A model generated the notes under the pieces. It was not told where the DNA came from. It made no database searches and worked only from the letters and a program-made list of their open reading frames with translations. The position numbers and the translations under genes were made by a program. A stretch of 30,236 nt of DNA from an uncultured Clostridia bacterium (lineage in GTDB: Bacteria > Bacillota_A > Clostridia > Oscillospirales > Oscillospiraceae), in NCBI GenBank assembly GCA_947307375.1, contig CAMZIX010000005.1, forward strand, positions 1 through 30,236, written 5' to 3'. Position 1 is the first letter of the stretch, and every line of letters starts with the position of its first letter. Positions 6,796-19,120 of the stretch are shown here, piece after piece.

Positions 6796-8231
6796 AAACG
6801 CTGCTGTGGGTCGTTCTGGCCCTGCTGGCGCTCCTCGCGCTGCTCCTGCTCGCCGCCGTGGTCCGGACGCTGCTGACCGGCGCGAAGCGTTCCGACTGGA
6901 CGGCAAAGCGGGACCCGGAGCGGGAGGCGCTCTATGCGCAGAAGCTCTCCCGCATGGTGCGGAAGGAGACGGTCTCGCGCCGCGGGGAGGATCAGCGGGA
7001 CAAGTTCCTTGCCTTTCACAAGGAACTGGAAGCGCTCTTTCCCCTTGTGCACAAGGAACTGGAAAAGACGGAGATCGACGGCAATCTGCTTTTCTTCTGG
7101 AAGGGCAAAAGCAGCGAGCGCCCGCTCGTTCTGATGAGCCATCAGGACGTCGTCCCCGCCGAGGGAGACTGGCTGCATGAGCCCTTCTCCGGCGACATCG
7201 TCGACGGGAAGGTCTGGGGCCGCGGCAGCGCGGACACCAAATGCTCGGTGATGGCCTTTTTCCAGGCGGTCGAAGAGCTGCTGGCCGGGGGCTTCGTGCC
7301 CGAGCAGGACGTATATCTCAGCTCGTCCTGCACCGAGGAGATCGGCGGAGACGGCTGTCCCAAGCTTGTCGCCGAGCTGAAGCGCCGCGGCGTGAAGCCC
7401 TATCTCGTCTGCGACGAGGGCGGCGCGATCGTGCAGGAGCCGATCGGCGGCGTAAAGGGCTGCTTCGCGATGATCGGCGTGCTGGAAAAGGGGCAGGGCA
7501 ACCTGCTCGTCTCGGCCCGCTCCGCGGGAGGACACTCCAGTTTCCCGCCGAAGAATTCCCCAATCGCGCGGCTTGCGGCCTTTGTCTGTGAGATGGAAAA
7601 GCACAGCCCCATGCGCGCCGCCTTCGAGCCGGAGGTCGCCGCCATGTTCCGGACCCTCGCGCCCTACGGCCCCTTCGCCTACCGGCTGCTGTTCGGCAAC
7701 CTGTGGCTGTTCAAGCCTCTGCTGAAAACGCTGATGCCCGCGATCTCTCCGCAGGCGGCCGCTCTGCTGAAGACCACGGCGGCCTTCACGATGCAGTCCG
7801 GCGCCGACGCGATGAACGTCATGCCCCAGGAGGCGACGCTCACGATCAACATGCGCTATATCCCCCATCAGGGGATGGCGGAGAGCAACGAGGCGGTCCG
7901 CCGGATCGCCGAAAAGCACGATCTGGAGCTCAAGGTCATCAACGCCTACGATGCGCTGCCGCCCGTAGCGATCGACAGCGACGCCTATCGGCTCGTCACG
8001 GCGGCGGTCGGCGAGGTGTTCCCGGGCCTGCCCGCCTGCCCCTATGTGATGACGGGCGGTACGGACGCGCGCTTTTATCAGGAGATCTGCGACGCCTGCA
8101 TCCGCTTCTCGCCGGTCGTCTACGGGCCGGAGCAGATGAAGGGCATGCACGGGCTCAATGAAAATATCGACGCCTTCAGCCTGCCCGGCGCCGTCGATTT
8201 CTACCAGACCGTGATCCGCCGCAACCGATAA
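6792..8231 (+). CDS. membrane-anchored M20-family metallopeptidase/amidohydrolase
   Basis: The protein has 479 aa. A long Leu/Ala-rich hydrophobic segment (residues 3-28) is followed by several basic residues, so the positive-inside rule favours a cytosolic catalytic domain; this is inference. All M20 di-metal elements are present: His117 and Asp119 in SHQDVVP, metal-bridging Asp148 in GRGSADTK, catalytic Glu182 and ligand Glu183 in CTEEIGGDG, Asp208 in CDEGG, and His453 in GMHGLNE. The lid domain (roughly 230-370) carries SARSAGGHSS. Overall it looks like the CPS1/PM20D1-like branch, which cleaves peptides or N-acyl amino acids. The 4-nt ATGA overlap with the preceding membrane protein implies translational coupling, so substrate import and hydrolysis are probably linked. 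Confidence 0.88.
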   Translation: MKTLLWVVLALLALLALLLLAAVVRTLLTGAKRSDWTAKRDPEREALYAQKLSRMVRKETVSRRGEDQRDKFLAFHKELEALFPLVHKELEKTEIDGNLLFFWKGKSSERPLVLMSHQDVVPAEGDWLHEPFSGDIVDGKVWGRGSADTKCSVMAFFQAVEELLAGGFVPEQDVYLSSSCTEEIGGDGCPKLVAELKRRGVKPYLVCDEGGAIVQEPIGGVKGCFAMIGVLEKGQGNLLVSARSAGGHSSFPPKNSPIARLAAFVCEMEKHSPMRAAFEPEVAAMFRTLAPYGPFAYRLLFGNLWLFKPLLKTLMPAISPQAAALLKTTAAFTMQSGADAMNVMPQEATLTINMRYIPHQGMAESNEAVRRIAEKHDLELKVINAYDALPPVAIDSDAYRLVTAAVGEVFPGLPACPYVMTGGTDARFYQEICDACIRFSPVVYGPEQMKGMHGLNENIDAFSLPGAVDFYQTVIRRNR

Positions 8232-8260
8232 GCCATGCCCGGGTGAAAGGAGAATATCAT

Positions 8261-9226
8261 ATGAAAATCGTCGTCCTGGACGGCTATACCGAAAACCCCG
8301 GCGATTTGAGCTGGGCGCCGCTGGAGCAATACGGAGAGCTGACCGTCTATGACCGCACGCCCTGCGAGGATGAGACTGTCATCAAGCGCATCGGCGACGC
8401 GGAGGTCGTCTTCACCAACAAGTGCCCGATCGGACGGGCGGTCCTCGACGCCTGCCCGAAGGTGAGATTCATTTCCGTCCTCGCGACCGGCTACAACGTG
8501 GTGGACGTGCAGGCTGCCGCGGAGAAGGGGATCCCCGTCTCCAATGTTCCGACCTATGGCACCGCGGCCGTGGGCCAGTTCGCCATTGCGCTGCTGCTCG
8601 AAATCTGCCAGCATGTGGCGCACCACGCGGAGGCCGTGCACGCCGGACGCTGGGAGACGAGCCCCGACTGGTGCTTCTGGGATTACCCGCTGATCGAGCT
8701 GGACGGCAAGACGATGGGCATCATCGGCTTCGGCAGGATCGGCCAGACCACCGGCCGCATCGCGAAGGCCATGGGCATGCGCATCCTCGCGACCGGCAGC
8801 CGCGAGACGGAGGCCGGGCGAGCGATCGCCGACTACGTGGATCTTGACACGCTGCTGCGCGAATCGGACGTCATTGCCCTGCACTGCCCGCTGTTCCCGA
8901 GCACCCGGGGCATCATCAACCGCGAGACCATCGCGAAGATGAAGGACGGCGTGATCCTTATCAACAACAGCCGCGGTCCGCTGATCGTGGAGCAGGACCT
9001 GGCCGATGCCCTCAACAGCGGCAAGGTCGCCGCCGCGGGGCTGGACGTGGTCTCCACCGAGCCCATCCGGGGAGACAATCCGCTGCTGACAGCCAAAAAC
9101 TGCCTGATCACCCCGCATATCAGCTGGGCGCCGAAGGAGGCGCGCGAGCGGATCATGCGGATCTCCGCAGACAATCTGGAGGCCTATCTCCGGGGGGCTC
9201 CGGTCAACGTGGTCAACGGCCTGTAA
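8261..9226 (+). CDS. D-2-hydroxyacid dehydrogenase, glycerate (hydroxypyruvate) type
   Basis: The protein has 321 aa. The ATG at 8261 is chosen because AAAGGAG lies 9 nt upstream; an earlier frame opening at 8243 overlaps that site. The NAD-binding glycine motif GFGRIG is at 156-161. The catalytic triad of the family is complete: Arg238 (NNSRGPLI), Glu267 (VSTEP) and His286 (TPHISWAP). Similarity to bacterial glycerate dehydrogenases (HprA type) is strong, notably ATGYNVVD and PTYGTAAVGQ. It would reduce hydroxypyruvate to D-glycerate with NAD(P)H, or act on another 2-oxoacid. The gene directly downstream encodes glycerate kinase, which supports the glycerate assignment. Confidence 0.85.
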   Translation: MKIVVLDGYTENPGDLSWAPLEQYGELTVYDRTPCEDETVIKRIGDAEVVFTNKCPIGRAVLDACPKVRFISVLATGYNVVDVQAAAEKGIPVSNVPTYGTAAVGQFAIALLLEICQHVAHHAEAVHAGRWETSPDWCFWDYPLIELDGKTMGIIGFGRIGQTTGRIAKAMGMRILATGSRETEAGRAIADYVDLDTLLRESDVIALHCPLFPSTRGIINRETIAKMKDGVILINNSRGPLIVEQDLADALNSGKVAAAGLDVVSTEPIRGDNPLLTAKNCLITPHISWAPKEARERIMRISADNLEAYLRGAPVNVVNGL

Positions 9227-9250
9227 CAATCCGGGAAAGGAGTGCTCCTC

Positions 9251-10393
9251 ATGAAAGTCGTTATTGCCTCCGATTCCCTGAAGGGCAGTCTCAGCTCCCT
9301 GCAGGCGGGCGAAGCGATCCGCACGGGCATCCTGCGCGTTTTCCCGGGCGCGGAGGTCGTGGTGCGGCCGCTGGCGGACGGGGGAGAGGGCACGGTGGAG
9401 GCGCTGACTCTCGGCATGGGCGGCGCGCTACAGACCGTGCGCGTGACCGGGCCGCTGGGAGAAAAGCTTGACGCGCCGTACGGCATCCTCGCGGACGGGA
9501 CGACCGCCATCCTGGAAATGTCTGCCGCGGCCGGCCTCACGCTGGTCCCGGAAGCGCTGCGGAACCCGCTTCACACCACGACCTTCGGCGTCGGGGAGAT
9601 GATTTGCGACGCAATCCGCAAGGGCTGCCGGCGCTTTATCGTCGGCATCGGCGGCAGCGCCACCAATGATGGCGGCCTCGGCATGCTGCAGGCCCTGGGC
9701 TACGGGATGCTGGACGCGTCGGGACGTCAGGTCGCCTTCGGCGCGCAGGGGCTGAGCGGCTTGACGCGTATCTGTGCGGACAAGCTGCCGCCCGAGCTGA
9801 AGGACTGCCGCTTCCGCGTCGCCTGCGACGTGAACAACCCGCTCTGCGGGGAAAACGGCGCAAGCGCCGTTTACGGTCCGCAGAAGGGCGCGACGCCCGC
9901 TATGGTCCGGCAGATGGACAAATGGCTGATGCACTACGCGGCGCTCGCGCGGGACTTCAACCCCCGGGCCGACCGTGAAATGCCTGGCACGGGCGCGGCC
10001 GGAGGTCTCGGCTTCGCCTTTTTGAGCTTTACCGACGCCGTGCTGGAGCCCGGCGTCCGGATCGTACTGGAGGAGACCGGGCTGGAGGAGCAGATCCGGG
10101 ACGCAGACCTCGTCGTGACAGGCGAGGGGCGTCTGGACGGCCAGACCGTGATGGGCAAGGCGCCGATCGGAGTCGCGGAGATCGCCGGGAGGCACGGGAA
10201 GCCTGTGATCGCCTTCGCCGGCTGCGTGACGCCGGAGGCCGCGGTCTGCAACGAGCACGGGATCGACGCATTCTTCCCCATCCTGCGTGAGATCGTCAGC
10301 CTTCAGGAGGCGATGGAACCCGCCCGGGCGCGGAAAAACCTGGCCGACGCGGCGGAACAGGCCTTCCGGCTGCTGAATGCAATACGAATCTAG
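9251..10393 (+). CDS. glycerate kinase (GK-II/GarK-type family)
   Basis: The protein has 380 aa. The ATG at 9251 has AAAGGAG about 8 nt upstream; the GTG at 9242 lies on that site and is rejected. Family blocks are ASDSLKGSLSS (6-16), LADGGEGTVEAL, GIGGSATNDGGLG (from 132) and VVTGEGRLDGQT near the C-terminus. The enzyme phosphorylates D-glycerate with ATP to 2- or 3-phosphoglycerate, feeding lower glycolysis. It is the last gene of the operon that starts at the DUF5058 gene, 24 nt after the dehydrogenase. Together the two enzymes would route hydroxypyruvate, for example from serine, into central metabolism. No aminotransferase for the serine step is present in the window. Confidence 0.93.
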   Translation: MKVVIASDSLKGSLSSLQAGEAIRTGILRVFPGAEVVVRPLADGGEGTVEALTLGMGGALQTVRVTGPLGEKLDAPYGILADGTTAILEMSAAAGLTLVPEALRNPLHTTTFGVGEMICDAIRKGCRRFIVGIGGSATNDGGLGMLQALGYGMLDASGRQVAFGAQGLSGLTRICADKLPPELKDCRFRVACDVNNPLCGENGASAVYGPQKGATPAMVRQMDKWLMHYAALARDFNPRADREMPGTGAAGGLGFAFLSFTDAVLEPGVRIVLEETGLEEQIRDADLVVTGEGRLDGQTVMGKAPIGVAEIAGRHGKPVIAFAGCVTPEAAVCNEHGIDAFFPILREIVSLQEAMEPARARKNLADAAEQAFRLLNAIRI

Positions 10394-10430
10394 TTCCGCG
10401 CGGAAAACAACTTTGACCTGCATAGGAAAC

Positions 10431-10449
10431 GGATATGTTTTTCATATCC
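10431..10449 (+). other. small hairpin after glycerate kinase
   Basis: A perfect 7-bp stem (10431-10437 with 10443-10449) encloses a loop of five T. No T-run follows, so it is more likely an mRNA 3' stabiliser than a terminator. Confidence 0.35.
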
Positions 10450-10476
10450 CCGCCATATGAAGGGCTCTTCGCGTTC

Positions 10477-10506
10477 TTGACAGCGTGGGGCGCGGCGTGA
10501 TACACT
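10477..10506 (+). promoter_or_regulatory. promoter for pyrG-guaA
   Basis: A perfect TTGACA (10477-10482), an 18-bp spacer and TACACT (10501-10506). The transcript should start near 10513, about 100 nt before the pyrG ATG and upstream of a terminator-like hairpin. Confidence 0.65.
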
Positions 10507-10533
10507 TTCTCCGTCTTGGATCATACGTTTTTT

Positions 10534-12212
<1,679 letters not shown>

Positions 12213-12215
12213 AGC

Positions 12216-13745
12216 ATGCAAAAGCTATTGATCCTCGATTTCGGCGGGCAATACAATCAACTGATCGCCCGACGCGTGCGCGAGCAGAAGGTCTACTGCG
12301 AGGTGCATCCCCACGATATGCCCCTCGAGGAGATCCGGCGCTTCGATCCCATCGGTCTCATCTTCACCGGCGGGCCGGGCAGCGTATATCTGCCGGGCGC
12401 GCCGAAGGTCGATCCCGGCGTGTTCGAGCTCGGGCTTCCGATCCTCGGCATCTGCTACGGCTGCCAGCTGATGGCGCAGATGCTCGGCGGGCGCGTCACG
12501 GCAGCGCAGGACGATTCCGCGCGTGAGTACGGCAAGACGCCGACCTTCTTTGACGCGTCCTGCGCGCTTTTCGGCGGGATCGGGGAAGTCAGCGTGACCT
12601 GGATGAGTCACGGAGACTATATGGCGGAGATCCCGGCGGGCTTCGCCCTCGCCGCGCACAGCGCGGCCTGCCCGACGGCGGCAATCTGCGACGAAGCGCG
12701 GGGCTTTTACGGCGTGCAGTTCCACCCGGAGGTGGAGCACACGGAACGAGGCCGCGACATGCTGCACAATTTCCTCTATACGGTCTGCGGCGCCGTCGGC
12801 GACTGGACGATGGCGGATTACAAGGAGCAGGCGATCGAAGCGATCCGCGCAAAGGTCGGCGGCGGGAAAGCCCTTCTGGCGCTCTCGGGCGGCGTTGATT
12901 CCTCGGTGGCCGCCGCACTGCTTTCCGAGGCGATCGGCTCCCAGCTCACCTGTGTCTTCGTCGACCACGGCCTGATGCGCAAGAACGAGGGCGACGAGGT
13001 CGAGGCCGCGTTTTCCAAGCGGGAGCTGAACTTTATCCGCATCAACGCGGAGGAGCGTTTCCTGGCTCGTCTCGCCGGCGTGGAAGAGCCGGAGAGGAAA
13101 CGGAAGATCATCGGCGAGGAGTTCATCCGCGTGTTTGAGGAGACCGCGAAAACGATCGGCGCGGTGGATTACCTCGTGCAGGGCACGATCTACCCGGACG
13201 TGATCGAGTCCGGCAAGGGAGAGGCCGCCGTGATCAAAAGTCACCACAACGTCGGCGGTCTGCCGGACTATGTGGACTTCAAGGAGATCCTCGAGCCGCT
13301 GCGGCTCCTTTTCAAGGATGAGGTGCGCCAGCTCGGCCGCGAGCTCGGTCTGCCCGAAGCCTTGGTTTCCCGCCAGCCCTTCCCGGGCCCCGGGCTTGCG
13401 ATCCGCGTGATCGGCGCGCTGACAAAGGAGAAGCTCGATCTGCTGCGCGAGGCGGACGCGATCTTCCGCGAGGAGATGGCCCGCGCCGGTCGTGCCGCTG
13501 ATCAGTATTTCGCCGCGCTGACGAACATGCGCTCGGTCGGCGTGATGGGCGACGGGCGCAGCTACGACTACGCGATCGCGCTGCGCAGCGTGCAGACCAG
13601 CGACTTTATGACGGCGGAGTTTTCGCGCCTGCCCTGGGAGCTGCTGGACCGCGTGTCGGTGCGCATCGTCAACGAGGTGCGCGGCGTCAACCGCGTGCTC
13701 TACGATATCACGTCCAAGCCGCCCGCCACGGTGGAATACGAATAA
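12216..13745 (+). CDS. guaA: GMP synthase (glutamine-hydrolysing)
   Basis: The protein has 509 aa, the typical single-chain length. It converts XMP to GMP using glutamine and ATP. The N-terminal amidotransferase domain shows [19 protein letters not shown], Cys80 in GICYGCQ and His170/Glu172 in QFHPEVEH. The ATP-pyrophosphatase domain follows with the PP-loop SGGVDSS (224-230), then the C-terminal dimerisation domain with [12 protein letters not shown] and the terminal KPPATVEYE. It begins 3 nt after pyrG, with AAAGGA inside the end of pyrG, so the two genes are translationally close. A strong terminator follows. Confidence 0.98.
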   Translation: MQKLLILDFGGQYNQLIARRVREQKVYCEVHPHDMPLEEIRRFDPIGLIFTGGPGSVYLPGAPKVDPGVFELGLPILGICYGCQLMAQMLGGRVTAAQDDSAREYGKTPTFFDASCALFGGIGEVSVTWMSHGDYMAEIPAGFALAAHSAACPTAAICDEARGFYGVQFHPEVEHTERGRDMLHNFLYTVCGAVGDWTMADYKEQAIEAIRAKVGGGKALLALSGGVDSSVAAALLSEAIGSQLTCVFVDHGLMRKNEGDEVEAAFSKRELNFIRINAEERFLARLAGVEEPERKRKIIGEEFIRVFEETAKTIGAVDYLVQGTIYPDVIESGKGEAAVIKSHHNVGGLPDYVDFKEILEPLRLLFKDEVRQLGRELGLPEALVSRQPFPGPGLAIRVIGALTKEKLDLLREADAIFREEMARAGRAADQYFAALTNMRSVGVMGDGRSYDYAIALRSVQTSDFMTAEFSRLPWELLDRVSVRIVNEVRGVNRVLYDITSKPPATVEYE

Positions 13746-13750
13746 AGCGC

Positions 13751-13786
13751 AAAAGACCGGCAGCCGATCGGCTGCCGGTCTTTTTT
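13751..13786. terminator. bidirectional terminator between guaA and glnN
   Basis: A perfect 15-bp stem (13751-13765 with 13770-13784) has a GATC loop, A4 on the left and T6 on the right. It serves the convergent guaA (+) and glnN (-) transcripts. Confidence 0.9.
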
Positions 13787-13796
13787 ATCTGATTTT

Positions 13797-15884
<2,088 letters not shown>

Positions 15885-15908
15885 CGAGATTCCTCCTTTT
15901 AGTCGTTT

Positions 15909-17747
15909 TTATTCTACGGTGACGCTTTTTGCAAGGTTGCGCGGTTTGTCGATGTCGCAGCCGCGCTGCAGCGCCACGTAATAGGCGAAGATCTGCAGCG
16001 GCACCACGCCGAGCGAGGGAGAGAAGATCGGGTTGGTGTCAGGGATCGTGAGGATGTTGGAGACGGTATTGGAGAGCGTTTCCTTCAGGCTTTCGTCCGT
16101 CAGCGCGATCACGTCCGCGCCGCGGGATTTGACCTCGACGATGTTGGATACGCTCTTGTCGAACAGCGCCTTGTAGGTGCACAGCGCCACGACCAGCGTC
16201 CCGTCTTCGATCAGCGAGATCGTGCCGTGCTTCAGCTCGCCCGCCGCGTAGGCCTCGCAGTGGACATAGGAGATCTCCTTGAGCTTGAGGCTGCCCTCCA
16301 GGCCGAGGGCGTAGTCGAGGTTGCGGCCGATGAAGAAGATCGAGTCGCGGTTGAAGGAGCGGGAGGCAAGATATTTGATCTGCTCGGTGTTTTCGAGCAC
16401 GCGCTCCATCTTGGACGGCAGCGCCATCAGCTCACCGATCAGCTCGTCATACAGGAAGTGGGGGAGTTTTCCGTAGAACTCCGCCAGATAGATCCCGAAC
16501 ATGTCCAGCAGCACCAGCTGCGTGCTGTAAGCCTTCGTCGTCGCAACGGCGATCTCCGGGCCCGCCCAGGTATAGAGCACGTCGTCGCTCTCGCGGGCGA
16601 TCGAGCTGCCGACCACGTTGACGATCGAGAGGATGCGCGCGCCGAGCATTTTCGCCTTGCGCAGCGCGGCCATCGTATCCAGCGTCTCGCCGGACTGGCT
16701 GATGACGATAACCAGGGTCTTTTCGTCGACCAGGGGATCGGCGTAACGGAATTCCGAGGCCAGCGAGATGTCGACGGGCATGCGCAGCAGGCGCTCGAGA
16801 TTGTATTTGCCGACCATGCCGACGTGATAACTCGAGCCGCAGGCGACGATATAGAGCTTGCTGATGCTCCGCAGATCGTCTTCGCTCATTTTGAGCTCGT
16901 CAAAGACGATGCGGTGATCGCGGATGCGAGGAGAGATCGTCTTGCGGACGGCCTCCGGCTGCTCCATGATCTCCTTGAACATGAAGTGGGCGTAGCCGCC
17001 CTTTTCCGCGTCGCTGACGTTCCAGTCGACCGTGTGGTGTTCCTTTTCCACCTCGGCGCCGAGAGCGTTGTATACGACGATCTTCTCCGGGCTGACGACA
17101 GCGACCTCGCCGTCGTCCATGTAGGCTACGTCCCGTGTGTGTTTGATGATTGCGGTCACATCAGAGGCGATAAAGCTGCAGCCTTCGCCGAAGCCGAGCA
17201 GCAGCGGCGCGTCCTTGCGCGCGGCGATGAAGCTGCCGGGCAGGTCGGCGCAGAGGATGCCCAGCGCGTAAGCGCCTTCGATGCGGTCGAGCACGCGGTA
17301 GACCGCGTCGAGGATGTTGCCGCAGCGGCGGTAGTAGTAGCCCAGCAGCTGCGCGACGACCTCGGTATCCGTCTCCGAGCGGAAACTCACGCCGGTGGAG
17401 ATCAGGAAGCTTTTGAGCTCGACGTAGTTTTCAATGATGCCGTTGTGAACGACGGCGATCTGCCCGTCCTCGCTCAGGTGAGGATGGGAGTTGATGTCAT
17501 TGGGTTCGCCGTGCGTGGCCCAGCGCGTGTGTCCGACGCCCATGACGCCTTCCAGGCTCTTTCCGCCGTCCGTCAGCGCACGGAGTACCTTCAGCCGACC
17601 CTTGGTCTTGCACACCTGCAGCCCCTTCTCGGGCGAGAGCACCGCGATCCCGGCCGAGTCGTAGCCGCGGTATTCCAGATGCTCCAGGCCGTCGAGAAGA
17701 ATGGGCGCGGCCTGTTCCCGCCCTGTGTATCCTACGATCCCGCACAT
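15909..17747 (-). CDS. glmS: glutamine-fructose-6-phosphate aminotransferase (isomerising)
   Basis: The protein has 612 aa, full length. It makes glucosamine-6-phosphate from fructose-6-phosphate and glutamine, the first step towards UDP-GlcNAc and peptidoglycan. The N-terminal Ntn amidotransferase starts MCGIVGYTG, with Cys2 as nucleophile, and includes GHTRWATHGEPN and HNGIIENY. Two SIS sugar-isomerase domains follow (CGSSYHVGM; ISQSGETLDT; FFIGRNLDYALG), and the C-terminus is KPRNLAKSVTVE. AGGAGG lies 9 nt before the ATG. The 5' untranslated region predicted from its promoter is only about 33 nt, too short for a glmS ribozyme. Confidence 0.98.
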   Translation of the reverse strand: MCGIVGYTGREQAAPILLDGLEHLEYRGYDSAGIAVLSPEKGLQVCKTKGRLKVLRALTDGGKSLEGVMGVGHTRWATHGEPNDINSHPHLSEDGQIAVVHNGIIENYVELKSFLISTGVSFRSETDTEVVAQLLGYYYRRCGNILDAVYRVLDRIEGAYALGILCADLPGSFIAARKDAPLLLGFGEGCSFIASDVTAIIKHTRDVAYMDDGEVAVVSPEKIVVYNALGAEVEKEHHTVDWNVSDAEKGGYAHFMFKEIMEQPEAVRKTISPRIRDHRIVFDELKMSEDDLRSISKLYIVACGSSYHVGMVGKYNLERLLRMPVDISLASEFRYADPLVDEKTLVIVISQSGETLDTMAALRKAKMLGARILSIVNVVGSSIARESDDVLYTWAGPEIAVATTKAYSTQLVLLDMFGIYLAEFYGKLPHFLYDELIGELMALPSKMERVLENTEQIKYLASRSFNRDSIFFIGRNLDYALGLEGSLKLKEISYVHCEAYAAGELKHGTISLIEDGTLVVALCTYKALFDKSVSNIVEVKSRGADVIALTDESLKETLSNTVSNILTIPDTNPIFSPSLGVVPLQIFAYYVALQRGCDIDKPRNLAKSVTVE

Positions 17748-17786
17748 GGCATGCTGTCCTCCTGCGGATTAATAAATACAAAAGTG

Positions 17787-17815
17787 ATTCTATCACAAAA
17801 GTCAATACAGCACAA
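17787..17815 (-). promoter_or_regulatory. promoter for glmS-glnN
   Basis: On the minus strand: TTGTGC (17815-17810), 17 bp, TAGAAT (17792-17787). An overlapping TTGACT lies 9 nt nearer to the gene but lacks a good -10 partner. Confidence 0.6.
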
Positions 17816-17856
17816 TGTTTTCCCGTATGGGAGACGTTCCATCATACAATGATCAT

Positions 17857-17884
17857 ATGACAGAAAGTGTGCTGCGGCTATAAT
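17857..17884 (+). promoter_or_regulatory. possible upstream promoter towards the LysR gene
   Basis: ATGACA (17857-17862), 16 bp, perfect TATAAT (17879-17884). A GC-rich inverted repeat (17894-17900 with 17903-17909, 2-nt loop) follows at once, and it could impede this transcript or act as a binding site. A palindrome ATGATCAT (17849-17856) touches the -35 box. Confidence 0.4.
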
Positions 17885-17911
17885 AAACGCCTGCCCGCCC
17901 AAGGGCGGGGC

Positions 17912-17940
17912 TTGCGCGTACCATACGATTCCTGTATACT
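17912..17940 (+). promoter_or_regulatory. proximal promoter for the LysR gene
   Basis: TTGCGC (17912-17917), 17 bp, TATACT (17935-17940), giving a leader of about 28 nt. Confidence 0.55.
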
Positions 17941-17974
17941 TATAGACATAATATAGCGGAAAGGGGTGTGCGGG

Positions 17975-18925
17975 ATGGATCTGCGCTCGCTGCACTATTT
18001 TGCGGTCGTGGCCGAGGAACTGAACATTACCCGCGCGGCGGAGCGGCTCGGCATGAGCCAGCCGCCGCTGTCCAGCCAGATCAAGGGGCTGGAGGAGGAG
18101 CTCGGCGTGCAGCTTTTTGTCCGCGGCAAGCGGCATCTGACCATGACGAAGGCCGGTACGCTCCTCTATCGCCGCGCCAGGCAGCTTCTGGAGCTGTCCG
18201 AGCAGACTCAGCAGGAGATCCGGTCCATCAACGGTCTTTCCGGCGAGCTGAACATCAGCCTGGTCGAAGGCCGCGCTCCCTATCTGCTGGCGCGCTGGAT
18301 CGCGGGCTTCCGTCTGGAATACCCGCAGGTCGCCGTCCACCTCTGGAACGGCAGCGGCGACGAAGCCATGGAGCGCCTGCAGCGCGGACTCGCCGATCTT
18401 GCGCTGATCGCCGCGCCCTATAACCCGGAGCTGCTCGAAGGCTTCACGGTCGGCCGGGAGCCCTGGGTGGCGATGATGTCGAAGGATCATCCGCTCGCCA
18501 AAGAGGAGAGCGCCTTTCTCCCGCTGGTCAGGCTGGTGGGCCAGCCGCTGTTTATCCCGAACCGCCGCTCGCGGGCCGAATCGCTGCGCGCCTGGTTCGG
18601 TGAGATCGGCGAGGAGCCGAGCATCGCGGGCGATCTGTCCAATTATATCGACGCCGTTGCGCTCGCCGAGCAGAACGCGGGGATCTGTATCTACCCGATG
18701 ACCACCTACAACGAAAACGACCTGGTCGTGAAGAAGGTCATCACCGACAGTGCCCGCCAGATCGAATACGCGCTCGTCTGGACGCGCAGCACCCGGCGGA
18801 CAGAGCTCGCGGAGGAGTTCATCAATTTTGTCCAGGACTGCCTGGAGGCCGAACGCCGCGGAACGCAGACCTACCGCATGCCGGAGGTCGAGTTCCTGCC
18901 GCCGGAGGACACGAAATATCTGTAA
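17975..18925 (+). CDS. LysR-family transcriptional regulator
   Basis: The protein has 316 aa. The ATG at 17975 follows AAAGGGG by about 9 nt; a GTG at 17966 overlaps that region and is less likely. The N-terminus MDLRSLHYFAVVAEELNITR leads into the winged helix-turn-helix (AAERLGMSQPPLSSQIKGLE, about 20-39) typical of LysR. A periplasmic-binding-like effector domain follows from about residue 90, where GELNISLVEG marks its first strand. The effector is unknown. It is divergent from glmS and lies upstream of the redox cluster, separated from that cluster by a terminator and a separate promoter. Either of these, or itself, could be its target. Confidence 0.92.
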   Translation: MDLRSLHYFAVVAEELNITRAAERLGMSQPPLSSQIKGLEEELGVQLFVRGKRHLTMTKAGTLLYRRARQLLELSEQTQQEIRSINGLSGELNISLVEGRAPYLLARWIAGFRLEYPQVAVHLWNGSGDEAMERLQRGLADLALIAAPYNPELLEGFTVGREPWVAMMSKDHPLAKEESAFLPLVRLVGQPLFIPNRRSRAESLRAWFGEIGEEPSIAGDLSNYIDAVALAEQNAGICIYPMTTYNENDLVVKKVITDSARQIEYALVWTRSTRRTELAEEFINFVQDCLEAERRGTQTYRMPEVEFLPPEDTKYL

Positions 18926-18992
18926 ACGGCGCGGCCGAGCGGCCGCCGCAGAAAGAGTCGAATACTACCGCGTACCATCGCATAAAAATACA

Positions 18993-19031
18993 GAAAACGC
19001 GCCCGGGAATTCGGGCGCGTTTTCCTGTTTT
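18993..19031 (+). terminator. intrinsic terminator after the LysR gene
   Basis: A perfect 13-bp stem (18993-19005 with 19012-19024) has loop GGAATT. It is followed by CTG and a T-run (19028-19033). Confidence 0.88.
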
Positions 19032-19055
19032 TTACTGGAATACGGGGCCGCGCTG

Positions 19056-19064
19056 TGCTATAAT
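19056..19064 (+). promoter_or_regulatory. extended -10 promoter for the redox cluster
   Basis: TGC followed by TATAAT (19059-19064). The -35 region at the right distance (TGGAAT, 19036-19041) is poor, so the extended -10 TGN probably carries the promoter. The same TGCTATAAT occurs before the HU gene. Confidence 0.55.
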
Positions 19065-19120
19065 GATTTCACACAATATAAATAAATACACGGGAATACT
19101 GAAAAAAGGAGGAATGGAAA

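Noticed and set aside
10462..10467. GGGCTC, the start sequence of the Bacillus pyrG transcript
   Set aside because: No proper -10 box stands 6-7 nt upstream, whereas TTGACA-18-TACACT lies just downstream. It is probably coincidence.
17748..17880. Possible glmS ribozyme
   Set aside because: The leader behind the likely promoter is too short, and I see no ribozyme core upstream of the ribosome binding site.
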